NCBI RefSeq assembly: GCF_008274695.1
Contig: NZ_VTOU01000003.1
Span: 434,001-498,000, forward strand
From: Sphingomonas montanisoli
GTDB lineage: Bacteria > Pseudomonadota > Alphaproteobacteria > Sphingomonadales > Sphingomonadaceae
Length of the DNA stretch: 64,000 bases
Reading direction: 5' to 3'
How positions within the stretch are numbered: the first letter of the stretch is position 1; each line of letters starts with the position of its first letter. The notes beneath the pieces were generated by a model. That model ran no database searches, was not told the DNA's origin, and saw nothing but the letters and a program-made list of their open reading frames with translations. This document shows, one piece after another, positions 46,911 to 56,884 of this stretch. A program made the translations under genes and the position numbers.

Positions 46911-47395
46911 CCCTTCGGCTTGGCTTCGGACTCCGACGCCGGCGGATCGAAGGCGGTCGGTTCGGCGACGGGACTTCCGCCCACGCCTTCGCCGCCGGTT
47001 TCGGGGAAGCCCGCCTTCACGACCCGCGCGACGGCGAACCCGATCGCGGCGGCCGCTGCGATCGCAATCGCCGGGCTGCTGCGGATCATGCCCTTGGCAT
47101 CTTCGAACAACTGTTCGGCATCCTTGCCCTTCAGATTGTCCGAAAAGCCCGTCACCGCCTCAGCCGCCTGTCGGACATAGCCCGCATATTGGGCGCCCAG
47201 TTTCTCGTCGACGGCATTGGCCGCGTCGCTGATCAGCGTCGCGACATTGTCGAGCGCTTCGGTGGTGCGGTCCTTGCCCTGCACCGTGAATTCCTTGGCC
47301 TTTTCGTTGGCCGTGTCTGCGAAGCCCGAAAATGTCGAGCTGAACGCATCCTTCGCGCCATCGAATGCCGATCCGTTGCTGCCTTCAGCCGCCAT
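46907..47395 (-). CDS. DUF883/YqjD-like protein
   Basis: The product has 162 residues. ATG at 47395 is chosen for the GGGAG 7 nt upstream. Helical repeats with apolipophorin-like heptads (DGAKDAFSSTFSGFADTANE, LDNVATLISDAANAVDEKLG, YVRQAAEAVTGFSDNLKGKD) lead to a single membrane helix (SSPAIAIAAAAAIGFAVARV, ~115-135). This is the E. coli YqjD/ElaB topology. First gene of the three-gene operon, divergent from eno. Confidence 0.75.
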   Translation of the reverse strand: MAAEGSNGSAFDGAKDAFSSTFSGFADTANEKAKEFTVQGKDRTTEALDNVATLISDAANAVDEKLGAQYAGYVRQAAEAVTGFSDNLKGKDAEQLFEDAKGMIRSSPAIAIAAAAAIGFAVARVVKAGFPETGGEGVGGSPVAEPTAFDPPASESEAKPKG

Positions 47396-47532
47396 CTTCG
47401 ATCTCCCTGCCGGGTGGTTCAAACCATTGTCCAACAAACCATGTGTGGACGATAGCGTTCCCTTTCCAGACCCGAAACGACTTCATATTTGCCTAACGCC
47501 CATCCCCCCGATACAGCGCCGCCATCTTCTAG

Positions 47533-48840
<1,308 letters not shown>

Positions 48841-48847
48841 CCAAAGC

Positions 48848-48872
48848 CCCTCCCCGTCGCGCGCGGGGAGGG
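48848..48872 (+). terminator. Terminator after eno
   Basis: CCCTCCCCG (48848-48856) and CGGGGAGGG (48864-48872) form a 9-bp stem, loop TCGCGCG, followed by TTGTTT. Confidence 0.8.
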
Positions 48873-48960
48873 TTGTTTCGCTGCCGATTCGATGAATCGC
48901 GCCGCCGCATCGCCACAAGGGCTTGATGCGGCGGCGATTTCGTGATTCTCCTTTTTGGTG

Positions 48961-49269
48961 ATGAACCGCGCGCCAATCCTTCAAATGGTCAAGACCGCAG
49001 CGATCCCCGCGGCGGCGATCCTGATCATCGGCTATTTTGCCAGCGCCGCGCTGATCGGTCCCAACGGGCTGTTCGCGCTGGGCGGCTATCGCACGCAGCT
49101 CAAGGACAAGCAGGCGCAGCTCAAGACAGCGCAGGATTATCGCGCGACGCTCCAGCACCGCGCCGAACTGCTCGATCCGCGCCATGTCGATGCCGACTAT
49201 GGCGACGAGATCGTCCGTCGCACGACGGGTCAGGTGCGCCCTGACGAGGTCATCATTCCCCGCGACTGA
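48961..49269 (+). CDS. FtsB/DivIC-type septum formation initiator
   Basis: The product has 102 residues. ATG at 48961 (GTG and TTG lie directly before it). One membrane helix (AAIPAAAILIIGYFASAALI, ~12-31), then GPNGLFALGGYRTQLKDKQA and a coiled coil (LKTAQDYRATLQHRAELLDP), ending near ADYGDEIVRRTTGQVRPDEV. This is the small bitopic division protein family found between eno and pdhA in alphaproteobacteria. Confidence 0.9.
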   Translation: MNRAPILQMVKTAAIPAAAILIIGYFASAALIGPNGLFALGGYRTQLKDKQAQLKTAQDYRATLQHRAELLDPRHVDADYGDEIVRRTTGQVRPDEVIIPRD

Positions 49270-49278
49270 CGAAAAGTT

Positions 49279-49303
49279 TGATACCGGTATCACCATTTGG
49301 TGA
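49279..49303. promoter_or_regulatory. Overlapping palindromes upstream of pdhA
   Basis: TGATACCGGTATCA (49279-49292) is a perfect 14-bp palindrome. TCACCATTTGGTGA (49290-49303) is a second inverted repeat (5-bp arms, ATTT centre) overlapping it. They lie about 75-100 bp before the pdhA start. The first has the form of a LacI/GntR-type operator; a repressor is inferred, not identified. Confidence 0.5.
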
Positions 49304-49378
49304 TCCGGCCGTTGCGGTAACGCGATCGGCCCGCCTATAAAGCCGGCAAAAATATAGCTCCCGGCAAAGGAACCCGAC

Positions 49379-50482
49379 TTGGCCAAAGCAGCCTCTCCGC
49401 GCGCAGCCACTCCCGCGCGCAAAGCTCCCGCCCGAAAAGCGCCCGCCGCCCAGGCTGCGCCGACATCCGCGACCGTGTCCAACCGCGAACGCCCCGCCGA
49501 TCCGACGCGCTACGAAGCGTCGAAGGCGGAGATGCTCGAATTCTACCGGCAGATGCTCCTCATCCGCCGGTTCGAGGAAAAGGCTGGTCAGCTCTACGGC
49601 CTCGGCCTGATCGGCGGCTTCTGCCACCTTTATATCGGGCAGGAGGCGGTCGCCGTCGGCCTGCAGTCTGCGCTCGAAGTCGGCAAGGACTCGGTGATCA
49701 CCGGCTATCGCGATCACGGCCACATGCTCGCCTACGGCATCGACCCCAAGGTCATTATGGCCGAACTGACCGGCCGCGCCGCCGGTATTTCGAAGGGCAA
49801 GGGCGGATCGATGCACATGTTCTCCGTGGAGCATCGCTTCTACGGCGGCCACGGCATCGTGGGCGCGCAGGTCTCGCTGGGCACCGGTCTCGCCTTCAAG
49901 CATAAATATGCGGGCGATGGCGGCGTCGCGATGGCCTATTTCGGCGACGGCGCCGCGAACCAGGGCCAGGTGTACGAAAGCTTCAACATGGCCGAGCTGT
50001 GGAAGCTGCCGATCATCTTCGTGATCGAGAACAACCAATATGCGATGGGCACGAGCGTCAACCGCGCCTCGTCCGAGGATCAGCTCTATCGCCGCGGCGA
50101 AAGCTTCAGAATCCCGGGCATCCAGGTCGACGGCATGGACGTGCTCGCAGTGCGCGGTGCCGCCGAAGAAGCCGTCGCGTGGGTCCGCGCCGGCAAGGGT
50201 CCGATCCTGCTCGAGCTCAAAACCTATCGCTATCGCGGCCATTCGATGTCCGATCCTGCCAAATATCGCTCACGCGACGAAGTGCAGGCGGTGCGCGACA
50301 AATCCGACCCGATCGACCATCTCAAGAAGGAGCTGGAGGCCGTTGGCGTCACCGAGGACGAGCTGAAGAAGCTCGAAAAGGATATCCGCACGATCGTCGC
50401 CGAAGCGGCGGATTTCGCGGAGGAGTCGCCCGAGCCCGAGGCCGGCGAACTCTACACCGACGTGCTGGTGGGAAGCTACTGA
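49379..50482 (+). CDS. pdhA: Pyruvate dehydrogenase E1 component, alpha subunit
   Basis: The product has 367 residues. TTG at 49379 with AAAGGAA upstream. An Ala/Pro/Lys-rich N-terminal extension (~1-40) precedes the E1-alpha fold: [37 protein letters not shown], and the thiamine-diphosphate motif [20 protein letters not shown] ending in N-N ([10 protein letters not shown]). [15 protein letters not shown] is the phosphorylation-loop equivalent. It decarboxylates pyruvate with PdhB. pdhB follows after 1 nt. Confidence 0.96.
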   Translation: MAKAASPRAATPARKAPARKAPAAQAAPTSATVSNRERPADPTRYEASKAEMLEFYRQMLLIRRFEEKAGQLYGLGLIGGFCHLYIGQEAVAVGLQSALEVGKDSVITGYRDHGHMLAYGIDPKVIMAELTGRAAGISKGKGGSMHMFSVEHRFYGGHGIVGAQVSLGTGLAFKHKYAGDGGVAMAYFGDGAANQGQVYESFNMAELWKLPIIFVIENNQYAMGTSVNRASSEDQLYRRGESFRIPGIQVDGMDVLAVRGAAEEAVAWVRAGKGPILLELKTYRYRGHSMSDPAKYRSRDEVQAVRDKSDPIDHLKKELEAVGVTEDELKKLEKDIRTIVAEAADFAEESPEPEAGELYTDVLVGSY

Positions 50483-50483
50483 G

Positions 50484-51914
50484 ATGCCGATCGAACTGAA
50501 AATGCCCGCCCTCTCCCCCACGATGGAGGAGGGCACGCTCGCCAAATGGCTCGTCAAGGAAGGCGACACCGTCAAATCGGGCGACATCCTGGCCGAAATC
50601 GAAACCGACAAGGCGACGATGGAATATGAAGCCATCGACGAAGGCACGATCACGTCGATCGCGGTCGCCGAAGGCACCGAGGGCGTGAAGGTCGGCACCG
50701 TCATCGCGACGCTGACCGAGGAAGGCGAAGATGCCTCCGCCGCCACGCCGGCGCCGAAGAAGGAAGCGGCCAAGGCCGAGGAACCGAAAGCCGAGGAGCC
50801 CAAGGCCGAAAAGGCGGAGGTGCCCGCACCCGAGGGCGGCGCACCCCGGCAGATGGAGACCGGCGCGCGCGATCTGGTCGCAGCGGTTGAGGCGACGAGC
50901 GACGATCCCGAGGTCCCGGAAGGCACCGAACTGGTTAAGACCACCGTCCGCGAAGCGCTGCGCGACGCGATGGCCGAGGAGATGCGCGCTGACGGTGACG
51001 TCTTCGTGATGGGCGAGGAAGTCGCGCAATATCAGGGCGCCTATAAGGTCACCCAGGGCCTGCTCGACGAGTTCGGCGACAAGCGCGTCATCGACACGCC
51101 GATCACCGAATATGGCTTTGCCGGCATCGGTTCGGGCGCGGCGATGGGCGGTCTCAAGCCGATCATCGAATTCATGACGTTCAACTTCGCCATGCAGGCG
51201 ATCGATCACATCATCAATTCGGCCGCCAAGACCAATTATATGTCGGGCGGCCAGATGCGCTGCCCGATCGTGTTCCGTGGCCCGAACGGCGCCGCCGCCC
51301 GCGTGGGCGCGCAGCACAGCCAGAACTATGCCCCCTGGTATGCCGCGGTTCCCGGCCTGATCGTCATCGCCCCCTATTCGGCGGCGGACGCGAAGGGGCT
51401 GCTCAAGGCCGCGATCCGGTCGCCCGATCCGGTCGTGTTCCTCGAAAACGAACTGCTCTACGGCCAGAGCTTCGACGTGCCCAAGCTGGATGACTATGTC
51501 CTGCCGATCGGCAAGGCGCGCATCGCAAAGGCCGGCACGGACGTCACGATCGTCAGCTATTCGATCGGCGTGGGCCTCGCGCTCGAAGCCGCCAAGCAGC
51601 TTGCCGAGGAAGGCATCGACGCCGAGGTTATCGATCTGCGCACGATCCGTCCGCTCGACAAGGCGACCGTGCTCAAGAGCCTGAAGAAGACCAACCGCAT
51701 GGTCGTGGTCGAGGAAGGCTGGCCCGTCTGTTCGATCGCGTCCGAGTTGATGGCAATCGCGATGGAGGACGGCTTCGACGATCTCGATGCGCCGGTGAAG
51801 CGCGTCACCAACGAGGACGTGCCAATGCCTTATGCCGCCAATCTGGAAAAGGCGGCGTTGGTCAACGTTGCCGATGTTGTGGGTGCGGCAAAGTCTGTGT
51901 GTTACAAGGGTTAA
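50484..51914 (+). CDS. pdhB: Pyruvate dehydrogenase E1 beta subunit with N-terminal lipoyl domain
   Basis: The product has 476 residues. A lipoyl domain (residues 1-78: [20 protein letters not shown]; lipoyl Lys in [14 protein letters not shown]) is joined by an Ala/Lys/Glu/Pro linker (~85-130) to the E1-beta body ([77 protein letters not shown]). A lipoylated E1-beta is characteristic of alphaproteobacteria. E2 (pdhC) is not in the window. Confidence 0.96.
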   Translation: MPIELKMPALSPTMEEGTLAKWLVKEGDTVKSGDILAEIETDKATMEYEAIDEGTITSIAVAEGTEGVKVGTVIATLTEEGEDASAATPAPKKEAAKAEEPKAEEPKAEKAEVPAPEGGAPRQMETGARDLVAAVEATSDDPEVPEGTELVKTTVREALRDAMAEEMRADGDVFVMGEEVAQYQGAYKVTQGLLDEFGDKRVIDTPITEYGFAGIGSGAAMGGLKPIIEFMTFNFAMQAIDHIINSAAKTNYMSGGQMRCPIVFRGPNGAAARVGAQHSQNYAPWYAAVPGLIVIAPYSAADAKGLLKAAIRSPDPVVFLENELLYGQSFDVPKLDDYVLPIGKARIAKAGTDVTIVSYSIGVGLALEAAKQLAEEGIDAEVIDLRTIRPLDKATVLKSLKKTNRMVVVEEGWPVCSIASELMAIAMEDGFDDLDAPVKRVTNEDVPMPYAANLEKAALVNVADVVGAAKSVCYKG

Positions 51915-51952
51915 ACCAAACCGGACGACTCACGAGGCAACGAGGCGCGCGG

Positions 51953-52477
51953 ATGATGTACGGCGGTTACGATCTTGCGCCCTGTGCGGATGGGCTGATG
52001 CTCATCCGCGCGTCGGCAGCCATCATCGGGCATCCCGATAGTGTGCAGCCGTCCGCCGGCGGCATGCCCCGCACGCGCGAAGCATCGGCGCTCGACGAAC
52101 TGACGTTCGACGCGCGCATGCTCTTCGTCGAGGATGACGAACATATCGCCGATGTGATCGGCATCATGCTCGAGGATCTGGGTTTCGATCTGGTCCACGT
52201 CCCCAGCGGCGAAGATGCGCTCGCGATGATCGACCGCGACAAGGACGGCTTCGACATCGTGATGACCGACGTCATCATGGGTGGCATAAGCGGCGTGAGC
52301 CTCGCCAAGAAGGTCCGATCGATGCACCCGGCTTTGCCGATCATCCTCGCCTCGGGATACAGCGACGAGATCGTCGGAGGCTACAACACCGGCTTCGAAC
52401 TCATCCGCAAGCCGTTCTCGCGGCGCGAACTGATCGCCTGCCTCGCACGGCACCTGAAAGCCGACGGCGCGGCTTGA
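51953..52477 (+). CDS. Single-domain response regulator
   Basis: The product has 174 residues. Start at 51953 (GAGG 8 nt upstream); an ATG follows directly. A ~50-residue N-terminal extension of unclear function precedes a receiver domain: ARMLFVEDDEHIADVIGIML, phospho-Asp in DIVMTDVIMGGISG, switch residue in IILASGYSD and Lys-Pro in ELIRKPFSRRELIACLARHL. No output domain. It is like the CheY-type regulators that serve hybrid kinases; the partner kinase is not nearby. Confidence 0.85.
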   Translation: MMYGGYDLAPCADGLMLIRASAAIIGHPDSVQPSAGGMPRTREASALDELTFDARMLFVEDDEHIADVIGIMLEDLGFDLVHVPSGEDALAMIDRDKDGFDIVMTDVIMGGISGVSLAKKVRSMHPALPIILASGYSDEIVGGYNTGFELIRKPFSRRELIACLARHLKADGAA

Positions 52478-53136
52478 CCCCGCTTATCGTGGCTGACCCG
52501 GAGCGCAGGCTCGCGCTCGCTTATGCCCCTGCCCATGCCCGCCCCGCGATCGAAACGCTGTGGCTGATCGACGAGCGGATGGGTGCGATCGTCGCGGCCG
52601 CGCGCGAACCCGCGATCGGGGCGATGCGCCTCATCTGGTGGCGCGACGCACTCGCCGCTCTCGACCAACGCGAGGCGCCGGCAGAGCCGCTGCTCGCGCG
52701 GGTTTCCGCCGCGCTGCTGCCCACCGGGATCGCCGGCTCGGATGTGTCGGCGATCGAAGAGGGATGGTCCGCACTGCTCGACGGCGAGACGCCCGACGAG
52801 GAGATGATGCGCCTCCATGCATCGCGCGGGGCGGTGCTGTTCGCGCTGGCAGCCCGCGCCCTCCGCGCCGACGCGAGCGACGTCACGACAGCCGGTGAAG
52901 GCTGGGCGCTCGCCGATCTTGGCCACCGCATCAGCGTAGCTGCGCCTGCCGCACAAGCGCGTGGGATGGCGGCCGAGCGCCTGGCGACCGTCAACCCGCA
53001 TCGCTGGCCCCGCGCGTTGCGAGCTTTGGGCCTGCTGACGCTGCTGGCGACCCGTGACGCGGGCACCGAAGAGCGCCGTCAGGGATCACCCGCCCGCGTC
53101 CTGCGCGGCGCGCTCTACGGCCTCACCGGGCTCTAG
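52474..53136 (+). CDS. Squalene/phytoene synthase-like protein lacking Asp-rich motifs
   Basis: The product has 220 residues. TTG start overlaps the preceding stop (TTGA). The fold is recognised by RLALAYAPAHARPAIETLWL, IGAMRLIWWRDALAALDQRE, LHASRGAVLFALAARAL and NPHRWPRALRALGLLTLLAT. The D-x3-D motifs that bind prenyl diphosphate are absent, as in NDUFAF6-like relatives, so prenyl condensation is unlikely. A role in respiratory complex assembly or hopanoid metabolism is only a guess. Confidence 0.75.
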   Translation: MTPLIVADPERRLALAYAPAHARPAIETLWLIDERMGAIVAAAREPAIGAMRLIWWRDALAALDQREAPAEPLLARVSAALLPTGIAGSDVSAIEEGWSALLDGETPDEEMMRLHASRGAVLFALAARALRADASDVTTAGEGWALADLGHRISVAAPAAQARGMAAERLATVNPHRWPRALRALGLLTLLATRDAGTEERRQGSPARVLRGALYGLTGL

Positions 53137-53786
53137 CGGGCATAATCCGCCATCACGCTGTTCGTCAGCGTACTGGCGCTGTGGCACAGCCGGTCATCGA
53201 CCATGAACTCGGGCATCTCGCAGTCGAACCAGCGGTCGACGTGCCCCCAGTGATAAGCGCTCGACATGTAGAGCCCGCGCAGGCCGTCGAGTGACGCATA
53301 TTCCTGTTCCCACACATAGTGCCACCTTTTGGCTCCACGCGCCTTCACGACCGGATTGAGCGCCCAATTGACGATCGTATCGATATAATCGGGCATCGCC
53401 GCGACCTCGTCGCCGAACTGTTTCTCGATCGCCGGATCAACCGTCTTGAAGAAGCTGAGGAAGAGGGCGCGATAGACACCGTTGGCAAGCGCGGGTTGCG
53501 GCACCGAGAAGCGCGAGACAGCATAAGCCGCAGCATCGAGTTGCTGTACGATCGGATCGGCCTCGATCGCATCGAGCACCGCATCGATCCCACTCGCGAC
53601 CCAGGCTGCCTCGTTGGCGAAGTGGGTATGCCAGACCTTGTCGCCGCCGTTGAAGCTGACGGGCAAGCCGTCGCCGACATAGTTGAGGTCGGCCTGCACC
53701 TGCGCAGTAGCGCGAGCGATCAGCGCGTCGCGCGCGCCAGCATCGCTATCGGGGGCGAAGGTGATGAGCGCGGTCTGCTTAAACAT
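53133..53786 (-). CDS. Dabb-like alpha/beta-barrel protein
   Basis: The product has 217 residues. ATG at 53786 gives FKQTALITFAPDSDAGARDA, a start typical of stress-responsive A/B-barrel (Dabb/EthD-like) folds; the second barrel repeat includes AKRWHYVWEQEYASLDGLRG, LYMSSAYHWGHVDRWFDCEM. Such proteins are small enzymes or binding proteins in aromatic and polyketide metabolism. It overlaps the next gene by 8 nt. Substrate unknown. Confidence 0.7.
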   Translation of the reverse strand: MFKQTALITFAPDSDAGARDALIARATAQVQADLNYVGDGLPVSFNGGDKVWHTHFANEAAWVASGIDAVLDAIEADPIVQQLDAAAYAVSRFSVPQPALANGVYRALFLSFFKTVDPAIEKQFGDEVAAMPDYIDTIVNWALNPVVKARGAKRWHYVWEQEYASLDGLRGLYMSSAYHWGHVDRWFDCEMPEFMVDDRLCHSASTLTNSVMADYAR

Positions 53787-54105
53787 GGGCCGCAGCCTCC
53801 TCATGCGCGCGGCGGTCGCGCCAGACGACCAAAGGCGCGATCTTCGCCCAGAAGCCCCGCACCGCCGGCATGCCCGCACCACCCAGCCGCGCTTTCCAGA
53901 AGCCGGCCGTGTCGGGCACGCTCCACACGAAGGTCAGCCGATTTGATTGGCCGGTCAGGTAGATGGGCGGGCTGATCAGCGCCTGCTCCAACTCCATGCC
54001 CCGCGTCCGCGCGGTCGGCGCATATTCGTCCATATAGGCTTTGTGCACCTCGGCCGCGCGCCCGGGCACGGCATCGATGATATCTGTGATGGTGATCTTC
54101 GCCAT
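53779..54105 (-). CDS. Small alpha/beta-barrel (NIPSNAP/Dabb-like) protein
   Basis: The product has 108 residues: AKITITDIIDAVPGRAAEVH, KAYMDEYAPTARTRGMELEQ, IYLTGQSNRLTFVWSVPDTA, FWKARLGGAGMPAVRGFWAK. The single ferredoxin-like barrel pattern fits NIPSNAP/Dabb proteins. It precedes, with 8-nt overlap, a related two-repeat protein; the two probably work together. Function unknown. Confidence 0.7.
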   Translation of the reverse strand: MAKITITDIIDAVPGRAAEVHKAYMDEYAPTARTRGMELEQALISPPIYLTGQSNRLTFVWSVPDTAGFWKARLGGAGMPAVRGFWAKIAPLVVWRDRRAHEEAAAHV

Positions 54106-54192
54106 GCCTCTCCCCAGCCTCTGTCTGCGGTTATCGAATCACGACCTAGCAAACGGAGAATGCTCCGGATAGCTGGTCTGGGGTATTCGGGA

Positions 54193-54624
54193 TCAGATCT
54201 TCCGGTCGACGATCCGGTCCTCGGTGAACTCCGTCACGACCTGGCGCTCAGCTATGCGCCAGCCCTGGGCGGTGCGGGCGTAGCGATCATGATAGGTGAT
54301 ATGCATGATGAAATCGTCATGCCTGCCGTCGTCACGTGGCGTCAGGTGATGCGCGAGCGAGTAAATCTCGCCGGCCCCTGCGTCCCCATCGACCACGATC
54401 CGTTTGTTGAGGACGGTGTGATAGGTCCGCACGTAGCGGTTGAGCTGCGGCGGAATTTTGGCGAGGTCGGCACCGCGATATTCGAAGCCTGCGCCGAACA
54501 GTCGGGCATCCGGCGCGAACTGCGCAGTGAAGGTCTCCGGGCTGCGCGTATCGACGCCATGCGCATAGCCCAACACCAGCTTCTCGATCGCGCGCTCGTC
54601 CGCAATCCCCTGCACGTCCGCCAT
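54193..54624 (-). CDS. NTF2-like (SnoaL-type) protein
   Basis: The product has 143 residues. The SnoaL-like fold is visible in IADERAIEKLVLGYAHGVDT, PETFTAQFAPDARLFGAGFE, VRTYHTVLNKRIVVDGDAGA, GEIYSLAHHLTPRDDGRHDD and YHDRYARTAQGWRIAERQVV. RBS GAGAGGG. Same strand as the two barrel genes, 87 nt away, so possibly a small catabolic or isomerase operon. Confidence 0.85.
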   Translation of the reverse strand: MADVQGIADERAIEKLVLGYAHGVDTRSPETFTAQFAPDARLFGAGFEYRGADLAKIPPQLNRYVRTYHTVLNKRIVVDGDAGAGEIYSLAHHLTPRDDGRHDDFIMHITYHDRYARTAQGWRIAERQVVTEFTEDRIVDRKI

Positions 54625-54714
54625 ATCCCTCTCCTCATGCTTCGTTTTGCGGATAGCATCAGGCAGTGCCGGACCAATCGGTCCGGCCGCAGTTTTCCGG
54701 CGATGTGGGGAAGA

Positions 54715-54800
54715 TGGTGGATGGGGCTGGATTCGAACCAGCGTACGCTTGCACGGGCAGATTTACAGTCTGCTGCCTTTAACCACTCGGCCACCCATCC
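54715..54800 (-). tRNA. tRNA-Tyr(GTA)
   Basis: The minus strand begins GGATGGGTGGCCGAGTGG, has anticodon stem-loop GCAGACTGTAAATCTGC (GTA), a long variable arm, T arm GGTTCGAATCC and ends CCCATCC-A-CCA with CCA encoded. Acceptor GGATGGG/CCCATCC pairs fully. Confidence 0.95.
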
Positions 54801-54925
54801 AGAGGCGCCAAAAGCGAGGCGCGTCTTTGGCAACCCGAACCCCGCCTGTCAACGCAGCGGACGCAGAAATAATGACGTTCAGCCCGAAGCTTGCATCATA
54901 AGGCCCGAACGACGATAGCGCGGCC

Positions 54926-55669
54926 ATGCGCAAAGGCCATCGTCCGTCCCAGCCCGCCAGCGGCAAACCCCGTTTCTGGGGGCGTCATGCCGTCATCGCG
55001 GCGCTCGCCAATCCCGAACGCACCGTGCGCCGTATCTGGGCGACGCGCGAGGCGATCGCGGCGCTCGATATCCCGCCGATCATCCCTGTCACCTTCGCCG
55101 ATGTCGCGGATCTCGGCCGGATGGTGCCATCCGATGCGCCGCATCAGGGCCTGGTGGCGGAAGTCGATCCGCTGCCCGACATCTGGCTGGGCGACCTGCT
55201 GGAGCGCGGGCGCGACGATCGCCGCCCGCTCGTGGTCCTCGACGGCGTGACCGATCCGCACAATGTGGGCGCGGTGCTCCGTTCCGCCGCCGCGTTCGAC
55301 GCGCTGGGCATCGTCACGCAGGATCGCAACGCGCCGACCGAATCGGGCGCGCTCGCGCGGTCGGCGTCCGGCGCGCTCGAACTGGTGCCGTGGGTGCGCG
55401 TGGTGAACCTTGCCCGCGCGCTCGACGAGATCGCCGAGGCCGGCTTCTGGCGCGTGGGCCTGACCGGAAAGGCCAGGGGCACGCTGGCGCAGGTGATGGG
55501 CGAATCGCGGATCGCGATCGTGTTGGGCGCCGAAGGCGAAGGAATGCGCCAGAACACCGAGGCGCATTGCGACGAACTCGCCAAGCTGCCGATTTCGCCG
55601 CGCGTCGAGAGCCTCAATATCTCCAACGCGGCCGCGATCGCCCTCTACGCCATTGCCACGAGGGGCTGA
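54926..55669 (+). CDS. rlmB: 23S rRNA (guanosine-2'-O-)-methyltransferase RlmB-type
   Basis: The product has 247 residues. An N-terminal L30e-like substrate domain (FWGRHAVIAALANPERTVRR) and the SpoU/TrmH knot: VVLDGVTDPHNVGAVLRSAA, IAIVLGAEGEGMRQNT and LPISPRVESLNISNAAAIAL. It would methylate the ribose of a guanosine in 23S rRNA with SAM. A different rRNA or tRNA target cannot be excluded. Confidence 0.92.
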   Translation: MRKGHRPSQPASGKPRFWGRHAVIAALANPERTVRRIWATREAIAALDIPPIIPVTFADVADLGRMVPSDAPHQGLVAEVDPLPDIWLGDLLERGRDDRRPLVVLDGVTDPHNVGAVLRSAAAFDALGIVTQDRNAPTESGALARSASGALELVPWVRVVNLARALDEIAEAGFWRVGLTGKARGTLAQVMGESRIAIVLGAEGEGMRQNTEAHCDELAKLPISPRVESLNISNAAAIALYAIATRG

Positions 55670-55685
55670 CCTAGAGCCCGGCAAC

Positions 55686-55758
55686 GGGCCGCAGGCCCAC
55701 AAGGCCGAAAGGCCGCCCGCGCTTATTGCGCGGACGCCAAGGCGGGCGGATGCCCGCC
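55686..55758. repeat. Run of four GC-rich hairpins between convergent genes
   Basis: Four consecutive stems: GGGCC-GCA-GGCCC (55686-55698), GGCC-GAAA-GGCC (55703-55714), CCGCGC-TTATT-GCGCGG (55717-55733) and GGCGGGC-GGAT-GCCCGCC (55741-55758). They lie between the convergent rlmB and ferredoxin genes. Termination is one explanation; so many stems suggest a structured repeat element. Confidence 0.75.
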
Positions 55759-55787
55759 GCCCGGCACCTGACGGCTAAATCAAAAAA

Positions 55788-56105
55788 TCAATCTTCCGGC
55801 GCAATCGTCACGATCATGCCATCGAGGTCATCCTTCATGATCACCTGGCACGACAGGCGCGAGCCTTCGACGCGGTGATCGGAGCTGTCGAGGAGCTCGT
55901 TTTCATCATCGCTCATTTCGGGAAGCAGGCTGGCGAAGGCCGGATCGACGATCACATGGCAGGTCGCGCACGAACAACAGCCGCCGCACAGCGCCAGTAG
56001 CTCGTCGACGCCATTGTCGCGAATGACTTCCATCACCGACAGGCCGTCCTCGGCCTCGAAGACCGATTCGTCGCCTTCGCGGGTGATCACGACCAACTTT
56101 GCCAT
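55788..56105 (-). CDS. [2Fe-2S] ferredoxin
   Basis: The product has 105 residues. Plant/adrenodoxin-type ferredoxin with ligands C40-x5-C46-x2-C49 ([17 protein letters not shown]) and a fourth Cys at about 86 (SRLSCQVIM). It ends [12 protein letters not shown]. It would pass electrons in the cytoplasm, for example to a P450 or an oxygenase; the partner is not evident. Start is 74 nt from the divergent glycosylase gene. Confidence 0.93.
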   Translation of the reverse strand: MAKLVVITREGDESVFEAEDGLSVMEVIRDNGVDELLALCGGCCSCATCHVIVDPAFASLLPEMSDDENELLDSSDHRVEGSRLSCQVIMKDDLDGMIVTIAPED

Positions 56106-56179
56106 TAAACGCTCCCCAGAAACCCTTTAACGAGGCGGCTATCGTGCCCGTCGCGCGAAATCAAGGGAGCGGAGACGTC

Positions 56180-56824
56180 ATGGGCCTGACAGCCGAGCAA
56201 TTGCAGCGCAGCCTCGACGCGATTGCCGGGATCGAGCCGGTGATCGAACGCCGATTGGCGGAAATCGGCTACCCCGAGCCCCGCATCCGCGATCGTGGCT
56301 ATCAGACGCTGCTGCGCACGATCGTAGGCCAGCAGGTGAGCGTGGCCGCCGCCGCATCGATCTGGGCCAAGCTGGAATCGGTTGTGGGATGCGATCTGGT
56401 TCCCGAGGCGGTGGCGGCCGCACCCGACGATCTGCTGCGTTCGGCAGGGCTTTCGCGGCAAAAGGCGGGCTATGCCAAGAGCCTGGCCGAGCATGTCGCG
56501 AGCGGCTCGATCGATTTCGCCAACCTGCCCGCTGACGATGAGGAAGCGATTGCGCAGATGACGGCGATCAAGGGAATTGGGCGCTGGTCGGCCGAGATCT
56601 ACCTGCTGTTCGCCGAGGGGCGCGGTGATATCTGGCCGGCGGGGGACCTGGCCGTGCAGATCGAGATGGGTGTATTGTTCGGTCTGCCCGAGCGCCCGTC
56701 CGAGCGCGAGACTCGCCGGATGGCGGCCCACTGGAGCCCACATCGCGGCGCGGCGGCGGTTTTCGCCTGGCACGCTTATGGCACCCGCCTGAGTGGCGAA
56801 AAAGCGGGCAAACTTCCCCTCTGA
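56180..56824 (+). CDS. DNA-3-methyladenine glycosylase, AlkA-like (HhH-GPD)
   Basis: The product has 214 residues. ATG at 56180 with GGAG 5 nt upstream. HhH-GPD fold: RDRGYQTLLRTIVGQQVSVA, the helix-hairpin-helix MTAIKGIGRWSAEIYLLFAE and the catalytic Asp in WPAGDLAVQIEMG. It excises alkylated bases from DNA in base-excision repair. The gene ends 4 nt before a long inverted repeat. Confidence 0.9.
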   Translation: MGLTAEQLQRSLDAIAGIEPVIERRLAEIGYPEPRIRDRGYQTLLRTIVGQQVSVAAAASIWAKLESVVGCDLVPEAVAAAPDDLLRSAGLSRQKAGYAKSLAEHVASGSIDFANLPADDEEAIAQMTAIKGIGRWSAEIYLLFAEGRGDIWPAGDLAVQIEMGVLFGLPERPSERETRRMAAHWSPHRGAAAVFAWHAYGTRLSGEKAGKLPL

Positions 56825-56828
56825 CCGC

Positions 56829-56883
56829 TTGCCTCTGCTTTCCTGTGGCGACATTGTGCGTCGCAACAGGAAAGCAGAGGCAA
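56829..56883 (+). promoter_or_regulatory. 18-bp perfect inverted repeat covering the RBS of the FAD oxidoreductase gene
   Basis: TTGCCTCTGCTTTCCTGT (56829-56846) is the exact inverse complement of 56866-56883; within the 19-nt loop GCGAC and GTCGC pair again. The right arm contains AGAGG, the ribosome binding site, and ends 1 nt before ATG at 56885. The structure would hide the site in RNA and could also stop read-through from the glycosylase gene. Confidence 0.8.
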
Positions 56884-56884
56884 C

